A stretch of DNA of 64,000 nt from Natribaculum luteum (GTDB lineage: Archaea; Halobacteriota; Halobacteria; Halobacteriales; Natrialbaceae): the NCBI RefSeq assembly GCF_023008545.1, contig NZ_CP095397.1:372001-436000 (forward strand), in the 5' to 3' direction. Shown one piece after another: positions 8,651 through 16,068 of the stretch. The notes below the pieces were generated by a model. The model saw nothing but the letters and a program-made list of their open reading frames with translations, was not told the DNA's origin and did not search any database. How positions within the stretch are numbered: position 1 is the first letter of the stretch; the number at the start of each line of letters is the position of its first letter. Made by a program: the position numbers and the translations under genes.

Positions 8651-9085
8651 GTGGTCTACGTAACGCGCGGTCTCGTCGACGTCCTGCTCGGGCTCGCCAG
8701 CGACGCCGATCCCGACGACGTGACGACTGGCCTCTCGGTGACGCCCGCCGGCGACCTCGAGGGTGCCGAGTCGCTCCCGCCGGAGACGCCCGTGTTCACG
8801 GACTTTTTCCTCCCCGATCCCGGCAACGCCGTCAACGCCGTCTTCGGCGTCGACCTCTCGACGCCCGCGCGGCAGACCCACGGTCGGTTCGTCTCCCACC
8901 CCGTCGGCGAACTCGAGGTGTCGAGACGGGACGACCTCGCACAGGTGATCTTCGTCGCCGTCCCTCCGTGGGAGCCGGATCGGACCTCGTTCGCCGCGTT
9001 CGACCGAACGGGGGCGCGACAGCCACTCGAGATCCTCGACGCACGGCCGCCCGAGGAGTCACTCTCCGAGGGACTCGGCGACTAG
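8651..9085 (+). CDS. Conserved-type haloarchaeal protein of unknown function
   Basis: This 144-residue acidic protein starts at a GTG (MVYVTRGLVDVLLGLASDADPDD). Segments such as LPPETPVFTDFFLPDPGNAVNAVFGVDLS and THGRFVSHPVGELEVSRRDDL suggest a compact beta-rich fold, possibly distantly like the JAB/MPN peptidases, but the metal-binding signature is not evident. It follows the degenerate metallo-beta-lactamase gene by 46 bases on the same strand and could share its transcript. Its 3' end is separated from the next, convergent gene by two palindromic repeat elements. I assign no function. Confidence 0.65.
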   Translation: MVYVTRGLVDVLLGLASDADPDDVTTGLSVTPAGDLEGAESLPPETPVFTDFFLPDPGNAVNAVFGVDLSTPARQTHGRFVSHPVGELEVSRRDDLAQVIFVAVPPWEPDRTSFAAFDRTGARQPLEILDARPPEESLSEGLGD

Positions 9086-9168
9086 TGGCATCCCAGGCCT
9101 GCACTGCAGGGTCGAATCCGGCGGTTCGGGTCGATTCGACCGTGCAGTCGACGCGTGGGAGGGTACTA

Positions 9169-9260
9169 GGGCTGCTCATACGGACGACTCGTACGTCAGT
9201 TCCGGTGCAACCGCAGGACGGTCGCGGTTGCACCGACAAATCGTCACAGCAGACCGTCTC
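9169..9260. repeat. Dispersed palindromic element, short-arm type, copy 1
   Basis: The core is a perfect inverted repeat, GGTGCAACCGC (9204-9214) and GCGGTTGCACC (9224-9234), with nine bases between. Flanks align with a second copy at 47591-47680, including a leading GGGCT...TACGGAC and a closing CAGCAGACCGT. It lies between convergent genes, directly beside the long-arm element. Confidence 0.7.
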
Positions 9261-9342
9261 ATAACGATAGCTGTGAGCCGTTACCGCCGCAACCGCGAAC
9301 CATCTTGCGGTTGCGTCGGCAACCAGTCACAGCCATCGTTAT
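9261..9342. repeat. Dispersed palindromic element, long-arm type, copy 1
   Basis: This 82-base imperfect palindrome begins ATAACGATAGCTGTGA and ends TCACAGCCATCGTTAT (15 of 16 positions pair). Inner arms contain GCAACCGC and GCGGTTGC. A near-copy in inverted orientation is at 44845-44924. Its last base is the first base of the stop triplet of the minus-strand gene at 9342, so it may serve as a terminator or mRNA 3' end structure. Confidence 0.75.
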
Positions 9343-9551
9343 CACTCGAGGTAGCCGAGCCCCTTCAACTGCTCTGTGATCTCTTCGAACTCCGCTTCCG
9401 TGAGTTCGCCCGACCGCTGGTGCTGGATGACGATGCTACGCAGCAAGAACCGGACGAGGTCGCTCGTACTCGAGAAACTGGTCCCCTCGATCGTCTCTTC
9501 GACGCGCTCTGCCAGGTCCTTCGGAATCGAGACGGTCGTGTACTCGGTCAT
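9342..9551 (-). CDS. Ribbon-helix-helix (CopG-type) regulator
   Basis: This 69-residue protein starts MTEYTTVSIPKDLAERVEETI. That N-terminal strand plus the two helices (SSTSDLVRFLLRSIV) match the ribbon-helix-helix DNA-binding fold, in which the strand of a dimer inserts in the major groove. A C-terminal acidic segment (ELTEAEFEEITEQLKGLGYLE) is added. The ATG at 9551 was preferred to the one at 9608 because the extra residues do not belong to the fold. Haloarchaea carry many such proteins as transcription regulators or antitoxins. No toxin-like partner is adjacent, so a stand-alone regulator is more likely. Confidence 0.8.
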   Translation of the reverse strand: MTEYTTVSIPKDLAERVEETIEGTSFSSTSDLVRFLLRSIVIQHQRSGELTEAEFEEITEQLKGLGYLE

Positions 9552-9654
9552 ACTCGAGACGTTCGCTGGAAACGTGAAAGGACTGTCGACGGCGCGCGTC
9601 GCGACCACGGATTGCTCCGTAGCGACTTTAGCACGCGAGCGTCAATAGCCCCGC

Positions 9655-9984
9655 ATGGGAGTCCGGCCACCCTCGAACGACGACGACGACGATCCACACA
9701 GCATCGACTTCGGTATCGCCGCCGTCGACGCCCGACTCAGACGGAGCGACCTCTCGTTTCCAGCCACGAACGACGACGTCGCGGCCGAACTCGGTCACGA
9801 ACGCATCCCCTACGACGTCCACGGCAACGACGTCGCACTGGGAGAGGTCCTCTCCGAGATCGAGCGAGACACGTTCGAGAACCGCCAGGAACTGCTAAAC
9901 GCGCTCCACCCCGAGTTCGAAGCCCACCGCAAACGACACTCGAGCGGCGTTGTCGGGCAGATGCGGTCGCTCCTTCCGTTCTGA
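9655..9984 (+). CDS. Small haloarchaeal protein (DUF5789-like)
   Basis: This 109-residue protein, MGVRPPSNDDDDDP..., has an acidic leader and a compact domain (IDFGIAAVDARLRRSDLSFPATNDDVAAELG, then VALGEVLSEIERDTFENRQELLNALH). The pattern resembles the DUF5789/DUF2795 type, whose function is unknown. It ends in a basic stretch (FEAHRKRHSSGVVGQMRSLLPF). Family assignment is tentative. It diverges from the ribbon-helix-helix gene across a 103-base gap and converges on aglJ. Confidence 0.6.
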   Translation: MGVRPPSNDDDDDPHSIDFGIAAVDARLRRSDLSFPATNDDVAAELGHERIPYDVHGNDVALGEVLSEIERDTFENRQELLNALHPEFEAHRKRHSSGVVGQMRSLLPF

Positions 9985-10011
9985 CCGCGGCCGCTTCGCG
10001 ATCGATACTCG

Positions 10012-11022
10012 CTACTTCTCTCGCTTGCGTTTCGATTCGCGAGTGATCCGCTCGAGTCGCCGTCGCTGCTCGCGATGGAGCGTGACGATCATGTCCGAGA
10101 GGACGCCGAACATGAGCAACTGGACGCCGAGCAAGATTCCCGCCGCGGCGACGACCGCGAGCACCTCGTGGCTGATGCCGTACTGGAGGTACCGGTAGAG
10201 CACGTAGAGGGCGATCGTCCCGCCGGAGAGGATGCCGGCGACGCCGAAACTGCCGAAGTAAAACAGCGGGTTGTTCGTCTTCGCCAGCGAGTACAGCGTG
10301 AGGATGATCGTGCCGCCGTCCCACAGCGGGTGGAGGTTCGTCTCCGAGTCTTCCGGGCGCGCGCGATAACTGATCGGGACGACCGTCGTGTCCACGCCGT
10401 GTTTCACGCACTCGACGGCCAGTTCCGTCTCGATCGTGAACCCCTCGGATTCGAGCGAGAGCCGACGGAACGAGTCGGTCGTAAACGCCCGGTAGCCCGA
10501 GAGGATGTCGTCGTACTCGGCCCCGTGGATGAACCGGAACGCACCGTTTATCATCCGATTGCCGAAGCCGTTGAGTGCGCGCATCGCGCCGTCGTCCATG
10601 TCCGCAAAGCGGTTGCCGATCACGTGCTCGTACCCGCGAGCGAGCGGCTCGAGCATCGTCTCGGCGTCCGCGGGGTCGTAGGTCCCGTCGCCGTCGACCA
10701 TCAGGACGTAGGGAACGTCGACGTACTCGAGGGCCTCGCGGACGGCCTGTCCCTTCCCGGAGCCGGATTGTGTGAGTACCCGCGCGCCACGATCGCGGGC
10801 GATCTCGCGCGTGTCGTCGCCGGAGTCGCCGTCGACGACGAGGACGTTGGTGTACCCCTGGTCGCGAAAGTCGTCGATCACCTCGCCGATCGTCGCCGCC
10901 TCGTTCAGCGTCGGGATCAGGACGCAGACCTCGTCGGCCGAGATGTCACGCGCCGCTTCGGCCGCGGCGACCGCACCGTCGCCGCGAAGCGTCGAGTTCG
11001 CGCGAACCACGTCGTCGTCCAT
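10012..11022 (-). CDS. aglJ: Dolichyl-phosphate hexosyltransferase AglJ-type
   Basis: In haloarchaea AglJ adds the first sugar to dolichyl phosphate for S-layer N-glycans. The 336-residue protein is a GT2 (GT-A fold) enzyme with LIPTLNEAATIGEVIDDF, VVDGDSGDDT and the nucleotide/metal motif MVDGDGTYD. Two C-terminal membrane segments follow (FGSFGVAGILSGGTIALYVL and VLAVVAAAGILLGVQLLMFG), then a basic tail. The ATG at 11022 was chosen because the region before it is not conserved in type and contains basic shadow sequence. It opens the glycosylation locus that runs to aglB at 29890, and is divergent from the arylsulfotransferase-like gene. Confidence 0.88.
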   Translation of the reverse strand: MDDDVVRANSTLRGDGAVAAAEAARDISADEVCVLIPTLNEAATIGEVIDDFRDQGYTNVLVVDGDSGDDTREIARDRGARVLTQSGSGKGQAVREALEYVDVPYVLMVDGDGTYDPADAETMLEPLARGYEHVIGNRFADMDDGAMRALNGFGNRMINGAFRFIHGAEYDDILSGYRAFTTDSFRRLSLESEGFTIETELAVECVKHGVDTTVVPISYRARPEDSETNLHPLWDGGTIILTLYSLAKTNNPLFYFGSFGVAGILSGGTIALYVLYRYLQYGISHEVLAVVAAAGILLGVQLLMFGVLSDMIVTLHREQRRRLERITRESKRKREK

Positions 11023-11320
11023 TGTCAGCCACTCGATGTCCAGATTGGAAAAGGCTACTGATCGATTTCCACGCCGTGACGAACGATCAAACCGATCGGG
11101 TCGCCCCTCCGTCTTCGTCCGCCTCGAAGGACCATCGTCGACGTGAACCCCCCCGCTGACGAGCACCTCGTGGACCATTCACTCGATAGCGGACGCAGCC
11201 GGTGACGGAGCTACTGGAGGATCGACGGGGCGAGGGACGAGAGCGAGGGATAAGCGATCGTGACCATCATCGCTGACTGGCGAAAGAAAGATCCCACCCG
11301 TCGGTGACCGTGTAGACACG

Positions 11321-12562
11321 GTGCAATCGCTTACTCGCCGGCGTATCGGCTTCGCACTGATCATTCTCGCGACGACCAGCGTCGTTCTCTCGCTCGCCGG
11401 GAGTACTCTCACAGCGCCCTCGGTCACCGAAACCGACCATCGTCGCGACGGACATACGCTGGTCAGCGGCCAGCAGGATGGAACGATAACGATGTTCGAC
11501 GAGACTGGCGACGTCGTCTGGACGGCTACCACCGCCGACCAGTCGTACGACGCGACGCTCCTCGAGGACGGTACCGTCCTTGTCGCGGTCACGTATCGAA
11601 ACAACGAGTCGTGTGGTCAGTTCGAGGCACCCTGCGCTCGGACCGGATTCCAGATCATCGACCCTGCTCCCGAACCGCACGTCGTCCGCGAGTGGACCTA
11701 CCCCGTGCGGACCGTCGGGAACAGTCAGGTACACGACGTCGATCGCCTTCCCTCCGGCGAGATCCTCGTCGCCGACATGGAGTACGAGAGCCTGTTCACG
11801 GTGGCGCCGAACGATACGATCACGTGGCAGTGGAACGCCAGTGAGCGGTACGGAGAGCCCACGGATCCGACGACGACCGACTGGCTCCACCTGAACGACG
11901 TCGATCCGCTGGGCGCAGGGCGCTTCCTCGTCTCCGTCAGAAACGCGAACGAACTCCTGATCGTCGAGCGCGGCGAGGGCGTCGTCGAGGTGATCGAGGG
12001 CGTCAAAGAGGGCCGGGAAGATCGGGTGCTGTTCGTACGCCAGCACAATCCCCAGTATCTCGGTACCGACACGCTGCTCGTTGCCGACAGCGAACACGAC
12101 CGCGCGGTCGAGATTCATCGAGAGAACGGCGAGTGGACGCTCGCCTGGACCGTCGGATCTGCCGGCGGACTCTCGTTCGACTGGCCGCGAGACGCCGACC
12201 GCCTCGACAACGGCAACACGCTGATCGCCGATTCCCGGCGCAATCGCGTCGTCGAGGTCGCAGAGAACGGGTCGACCGTCTGGAGCGTTCAGGTCCCCGG
12301 CCTCGTCTACGAGGCCGACCGCCTCCCCGAAAGCGAGCGAGTCGGCGCCCAGAGATACGGAAACGGTAGCAGCGGCGAAACCGAATCACCCGGCTCGAAC
12401 CGAGACAGGCTCCCTGTCTTCGGTTCCGTCCACGCCGGGCTGACCCACGTCGTCCACGTTCCCTACTGGTTCCGGCCGTGGCACGTTGCGGTGATCGCAG
12501 CCGCGATTCCGACGGCCGTGATTGGACTGGCGCTCGTCTGGACGGGCCGATCGCTCGACTGA
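11321..12562 (+). CDS. Arylsulfotransferase (ASST)-like beta-propeller membrane protein
   Basis: This 413-residue protein starts at GTG. It has an N-terminal membrane or signal segment (about residues 9-31), a repetitive beta-propeller body, and a C-terminal membrane helix (about 388-410). The body shows ASST-family phrases: LVSGQQDGTITMFDETGDVVWTA, WLHLNDVDPLGAGRFLVSVRNANELL and WPRDADRLDNGNTLIADSRRNRVVEV. Bacterial ASST moves sulfate between phenolic compounds in the periplasm; the archaeal substrate is unknown. Topology places the propeller outside the cell, and its place beside aglJ suggests work on the surface glycan. The catalytic His cannot be assigned by eye, so it could also be a non-enzymatic propeller. 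Confidence 0.7.
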   Translation: MQSLTRRRIGFALIILATTSVVLSLAGSTLTAPSVTETDHRRDGHTLVSGQQDGTITMFDETGDVVWTATTADQSYDATLLEDGTVLVAVTYRNNESCGQFEAPCARTGFQIIDPAPEPHVVREWTYPVRTVGNSQVHDVDRLPSGEILVADMEYESLFTVAPNDTITWQWNASERYGEPTDPTTTDWLHLNDVDPLGAGRFLVSVRNANELLIVERGEGVVEVIEGVKEGREDRVLFVRQHNPQYLGTDTLLVADSEHDRAVEIHRENGEWTLAWTVGSAGGLSFDWPRDADRLDNGNTLIADSRRNRVVEVAENGSTVWSVQVPGLVYEADRLPESERVGAQRYGNGSSGETESPGSNRDRLPVFGSVHAGLTHVVHVPYWFRPWHVAVIAAAIPTAVIGLALVWTGRSLD

Positions 12563-12572
12563 CGGCTCCGAT

Positions 12573-14585
12573 TCACTCGAGTGTCACGAACTCGAGGCAG
12601 AACGTCTTCGCTTCGTCGGGCTGCTCGCCCAGCAGGTCGGCCGCGCGAGACGGGGTTCGGAAGGCGGCGCTCCCAGCGTACGGCATCGCGTAGGCCGCCT
12701 CGACGCTCGCGTCCGTATCGTCTGCCAGTTCGAGTCCGGCTTCTCCGAGGAACCGGGCGCGTTCGAGGCCGTAGCAGAGGGCGATGGCGTCCGTCGACGT
12801 GACGAAGCCGACGTCCGCCAGCGGCCGCGCAGTGCCGTCTCGGTCGAGTATCGACGGGGCAGCGGACGGCTCCGCGAGGCCCGAGCCGTGCACCCAGAGG
12901 TCGAAGCGGGCGGCCGGATCGATGTCTTCGTCCGACTCGAACGCCGCCAGTCGGCCGACCAGATCGGCGTGGTCGGGGTAGCGAAGATGCACGAGCGATC
13001 GGCCTCCCGTATCAGTGATGGGTATTTCGACCTGTCGTGTCTCTCCCGGCTCTAACGCAGTGCGTTCGTCCGTTCGGCCGAGGGTAACCTCCTCAAGCGG
13101 CGCGTTCCCGCGAGCGAAAGCTGCGGCCTCCCGCTCGTGTACGTAGGTGGTCGGGTCACACGGCATCACGAACGCCGCCCGCAGGTCTGAGCCGGCGCTT
13201 TCCTCGGCCGTCTCGATGCGGCAGGCGAGCGAGTTCCCCTCGAGAAACCGAGCGCGGTCCAGCGCACGAAAAACGGTCGCCCCGTCGGTGGCCTTGCTGC
13301 CGTCAGGGTAGTTGCCGTCCGCGTATCCGCCGAAGTCTCCGACGTACTCCCACTCGCCATCGGTGGTTTGCATCGACAGACGATGGTCGTAGAATCCGAG
13401 TCTATCGCCGATCAGCCAGAGATCGAACGCGTCGTCGGCTTCGAATCCGGCCTTCGTTTCGAAGGTCGCCAGCCACGGGTACAGGAAGCGGTCGCGAGCG
13501 ACCGTCGACGTGTAGATCGAATCGCCGTCGAACTCGGCGCCGGCGACGTTCGGTACGAACGGATCAAACCCGCTCTCGGTCTGGACGTACCCGCTGCGAA
13601 CGTACCAGCCGAGACCGGCCGCTCCGGCATCGATCGAGGCCCGCAAGTTCATCCGCATCGCCTGTTTGCTCGGCGTGTGATTGGGGTTGATGGTGTGGCT
13701 CTGTCCGATGTAAAAGACCGGTCGGTTCTCGAGGGCACTCCGCGCGTTCGAGAGCAGGCTACGGACTGCTGCGTTGGCCGACGCCGGTCCAGCGTCCTTC
13801 TCGTACCAGCCCCGGTAGAAGTCGACGAATCCAAAGTCCGGTTCGGCGTTTCGCTTCCGAAGGTCACGCGCGAGCGCGTCGAACACCTCGGGTCGCTTCG
13901 AGTCGACGATGTACGGGAAGTGGACGAACAGCCCGACGTCGAGCGCGTCGTTCGCCGTCTCGACGGCCCGCTTCTGTGCGGCGAAAATCTCTGGGCCGAG
14001 TTCGGACAGATTGTCGACCGCTGCCTGATTCCAGTCGCCGCCCTCGACCCACTGCCCCATAACCGGTGCCTCCTGCCAGAGGATTACCCGCCCGGTATCG
14101 AACAACTCGTCGTGTACGCTCGCTACCTCGCGGAGCCGGTCGAGGTGCGTCTCGCGGGCGTCACCGTCAGTCACGAATTCCTCGGCTGGGAGGTCAGTCA
14201 GTAGACCCACGTTGAGCCAGACGTCCAGATCGAACTCGCTCGCGGTTGCCATCGGTGATCTGAGGACCTCGGCGAGTGGCGTCTCGGTCGATTTCGGCTG
14301 GACGAGCACCACCGCGAGGTCGTGGCGCCGCGCGAACGCGAACAGGTTCTCCCGGATTGCGTCGTCCCGCCACAGGCTGACGCCGAGCCAGAGGAAGTCC
14401 GTCCGTCTCTCCGGCGGATCGCCGAGCGAGGACGAATCGTCGTCCGACCGGCCGTCGAAGAACTGGCGATAGCCCACGTAACTCCCCGCCAGACCGGCAC
14501 CGATACCGCCAGCTGTCAGGAGGTAATCGCGACGCGAGAAGCGAGAGTTGGCGGTATTCGTCTCGTGTGTGAAGTCGTCGACCAT
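12573..14585 (-). CDS. Tat-exported protein of unknown function, glycosidase-like barrel
   Basis: This 670-residue protein starts MVDDFTHETNTANSRFSRRDYLL. The twin arginines followed by a hydrophobic, Gly-rich stretch (TAGGIGAGLAGSYVG) are a Tat signal. The first ~380 residues read like a TIM-barrel hydrolase (FLWLGVSLWRDDAIRENL, DVWLNVGLL, RVILWQEAPVMGQWVEGGDWN, FVDFYRGWYEKDAG, GLGWYVRSGYV). Acidic beta-rich domains follow. No family-defining catalytic pair could be confirmed. The gene converges on the ASST-like gene with only ten bases between stops, and the two may work on the same extracellular polysaccharide or glycan. Confidence 0.65.
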   Translation of the reverse strand: MVDDFTHETNTANSRFSRRDYLLTAGGIGAGLAGSYVGYRQFFDGRSDDDSSSLGDPPERRTDFLWLGVSLWRDDAIRENLFAFARRHDLAVVLVQPKSTETPLAEVLRSPMATASEFDLDVWLNVGLLTDLPAEEFVTDGDARETHLDRLREVASVHDELFDTGRVILWQEAPVMGQWVEGGDWNQAAVDNLSELGPEIFAAQKRAVETANDALDVGLFVHFPYIVDSKRPEVFDALARDLRKRNAEPDFGFVDFYRGWYEKDAGPASANAAVRSLLSNARSALENRPVFYIGQSHTINPNHTPSKQAMRMNLRASIDAGAAGLGWYVRSGYVQTESGFDPFVPNVAGAEFDGDSIYTSTVARDRFLYPWLATFETKAGFEADDAFDLWLIGDRLGFYDHRLSMQTTDGEWEYVGDFGGYADGNYPDGSKATDGATVFRALDRARFLEGNSLACRIETAEESAGSDLRAAFVMPCDPTTYVHEREAAAFARGNAPLEEVTLGRTDERTALEPGETRQVEIPITDTGGRSLVHLRYPDHADLVGRLAAFESDEDIDPAARFDLWVHGSGLAEPSAAPSILDRDGTARPLADVGFVTSTDAIALCYGLERARFLGEAGLELADDTDASVEAAYAMPYAGSAAFRTPSRAADLLGEQPDEAKTFCLEFVTLE

Positions 14586-14900
14586 GATCGTTGGGTGATG
14601 AATCGTCGGAGAGTCACAAGCACCGGCGATGGAAACGGAGTAGTCTCTGTATCGAGCTCCCTGGACTTGAGGGTTGGCCCGGCACCGTCCACAGGTGCGG
14701 ATGATACTGTCCCGCCAATCCGGGTGAGAGGGTTTCGTCAACGGACCGACCTACCGAGATTCGAAGGTCGATCTTCGGTAGTCGTTTTCCCGTGAACCGA
14801 CGTCGAGACGATCTCTCGATCGAGTTGACGATCAAACTATTCACACGAAACGATGCGTTCATCAGCAAGTATTCAAGCGTTCAGACACCAAGCAAGACGT
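14586..14900. promoter_or_regulatory. Divergent intergenic region before the GlmU-like gene
   Basis: This 315-base spacer holds no gene. A+T-rich boxes at 14836-14845 (AAACTATTCAC type) and 14870-14880 (AGTATTCAA) are candidate TATA elements for the rightward gene. The second is about 27 bases before its ATG. The leftward promoter is not obvious. Confidence 0.4.
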
Positions 14901-16067
14901 ATGGACGACAATAACGTGTCAGCTGTCGTACTCGCAGCTGGCGAAGGGCGCCGACTCGAGCCCCTGACCAATCGGCGTCCGAAGCCGATGGTTCCGGTGG
15001 CGAACCGGCCGATTCTCGAGTACGTCGTGTCGGCGATCGCGGACGCGGGGATCGACCGAATCGTGCTGGTCGTCGGCTACCAGCAAGAGCGGATCAGGAA
15101 TCACTTCGGCGACGGCAACGACTGGGGGATCGACATCGAGTACGCCGTCCAGGAGAAACAGCTTGGAACTGCCCACGCTGTGTTGCAGGCCGAGGCGCTC
15201 GTGACGAATCCGTTCCTCGTGCTGAACGGGGATCGGCTCGTCGACGCCTCCCTCGTCGATCGAGTGCGACGCGAAATCGAGCGGAGCGACGGACCGGTGA
15301 TGGCGGTCACGCGGACGGACCACGCAAGCGACTACGGCGTCGTTTCGATAGACGGCGATCGAGTCACTGCCATCGCCGAGAAGCCACGGGAACCCGTCAC
15401 GTCCGAGATCATCAACGCTGGCGTGTACGGGTTCGGCGACTCGATTTTCGAGGCGATTCGGGCGACGCCAACCGAGCGTGGCGAACTGGCGATTACGACG
15501 ACGCTCGAGCGAATTACGGACGATCACCCCATCCGGGCCGTCCGGTATCGTGGCCTCTGGCTCGACGTCTCGCACCTGTGGGATCTCCTCGACGTCAACG
15601 CGGCGGCGGTCGACGACTTCGACGAGCAGGGATCGACACCGCTCGAGGGGGCCGTCGCCAGTGATACCGTGATCGGAACCGACGTGACCCTCGGTCCGAA
15701 CGCGACCGTCGGTGGCGGGACTGCGATCGGTGACAACGTGACGATCGAATCGAACGCCGTTCTCTCGAACGCGGTCGTCTTCTCGGACGCGGTTATCGAA
15801 GCCGGCGCCGTTGTTCGCGACTCGGTGGTCGGCGAAAACGCCAGGATCGGTGCAAACGCGACGATCACAGGCGATTCCGCGAGGATGATCGTCGAGGGCG
15901 AAGTCCACGACGACGTCGATCTCGGCGGCGTCGTCGGCGACAACGCGACTGTCGGGAGCGGCGTCACCGTCGAACCCGGGACCGTGGTGGGCGACGGCGC
16001 GACCGTCGCCCACGGCGTGAGCGTCAGCGGACGAATCGAACCGGACGCGATCGTCAGGAGGGGATAA
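14901..16067 (+). CDS. GlmU/AglF-like sugar-1-phosphate nucleotidylyltransferase with acyltransferase domain
   Basis: This 388-residue protein makes an NDP-sugar donor. The N-terminal nucleotidyltransferase (about residues 1-230) has AVVLAAGEGRRLEPLT..RPKPMVPVANRP, the G-x-G-x-R and Lys-Pro signature. From about residue 245 the repeated hexapeptides (TLGPNATVGGGTAIGDNVTIESNAVL and following) form a left-handed beta-helix, as in GlmU-type acetyltransferases. The start at 14901 follows a TATA-like box. It is one base from glmS, so the pair probably supplies UDP-GlcNAc or a related sugar. Glucose-1-phosphate uridylyltransferase (AglF) is an alternative activity. Confidence 0.85.
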   Translation: MDDNNVSAVVLAAGEGRRLEPLTNRRPKPMVPVANRPILEYVVSAIADAGIDRIVLVVGYQQERIRNHFGDGNDWGIDIEYAVQEKQLGTAHAVLQAEALVTNPFLVLNGDRLVDASLVDRVRREIERSDGPVMAVTRTDHASDYGVVSIDGDRVTAIAEKPREPVTSEIINAGVYGFGDSIFEAIRATPTERGELAITTTLERITDDHPIRAVRYRGLWLDVSHLWDLLDVNAAAVDDFDEQGSTPLEGAVASDTVIGTDVTLGPNATVGGGTAIGDNVTIESNAVLSNAVVFSDAVIEAGAVVRDSVVGENARIGANATITGDSARMIVEGEVHDDVDLGGVVGDNATVGSGVTVEPGTVVGDGATVAHGVSVSGRIEPDAIVRRG

Positions 16068-16068
16068 C

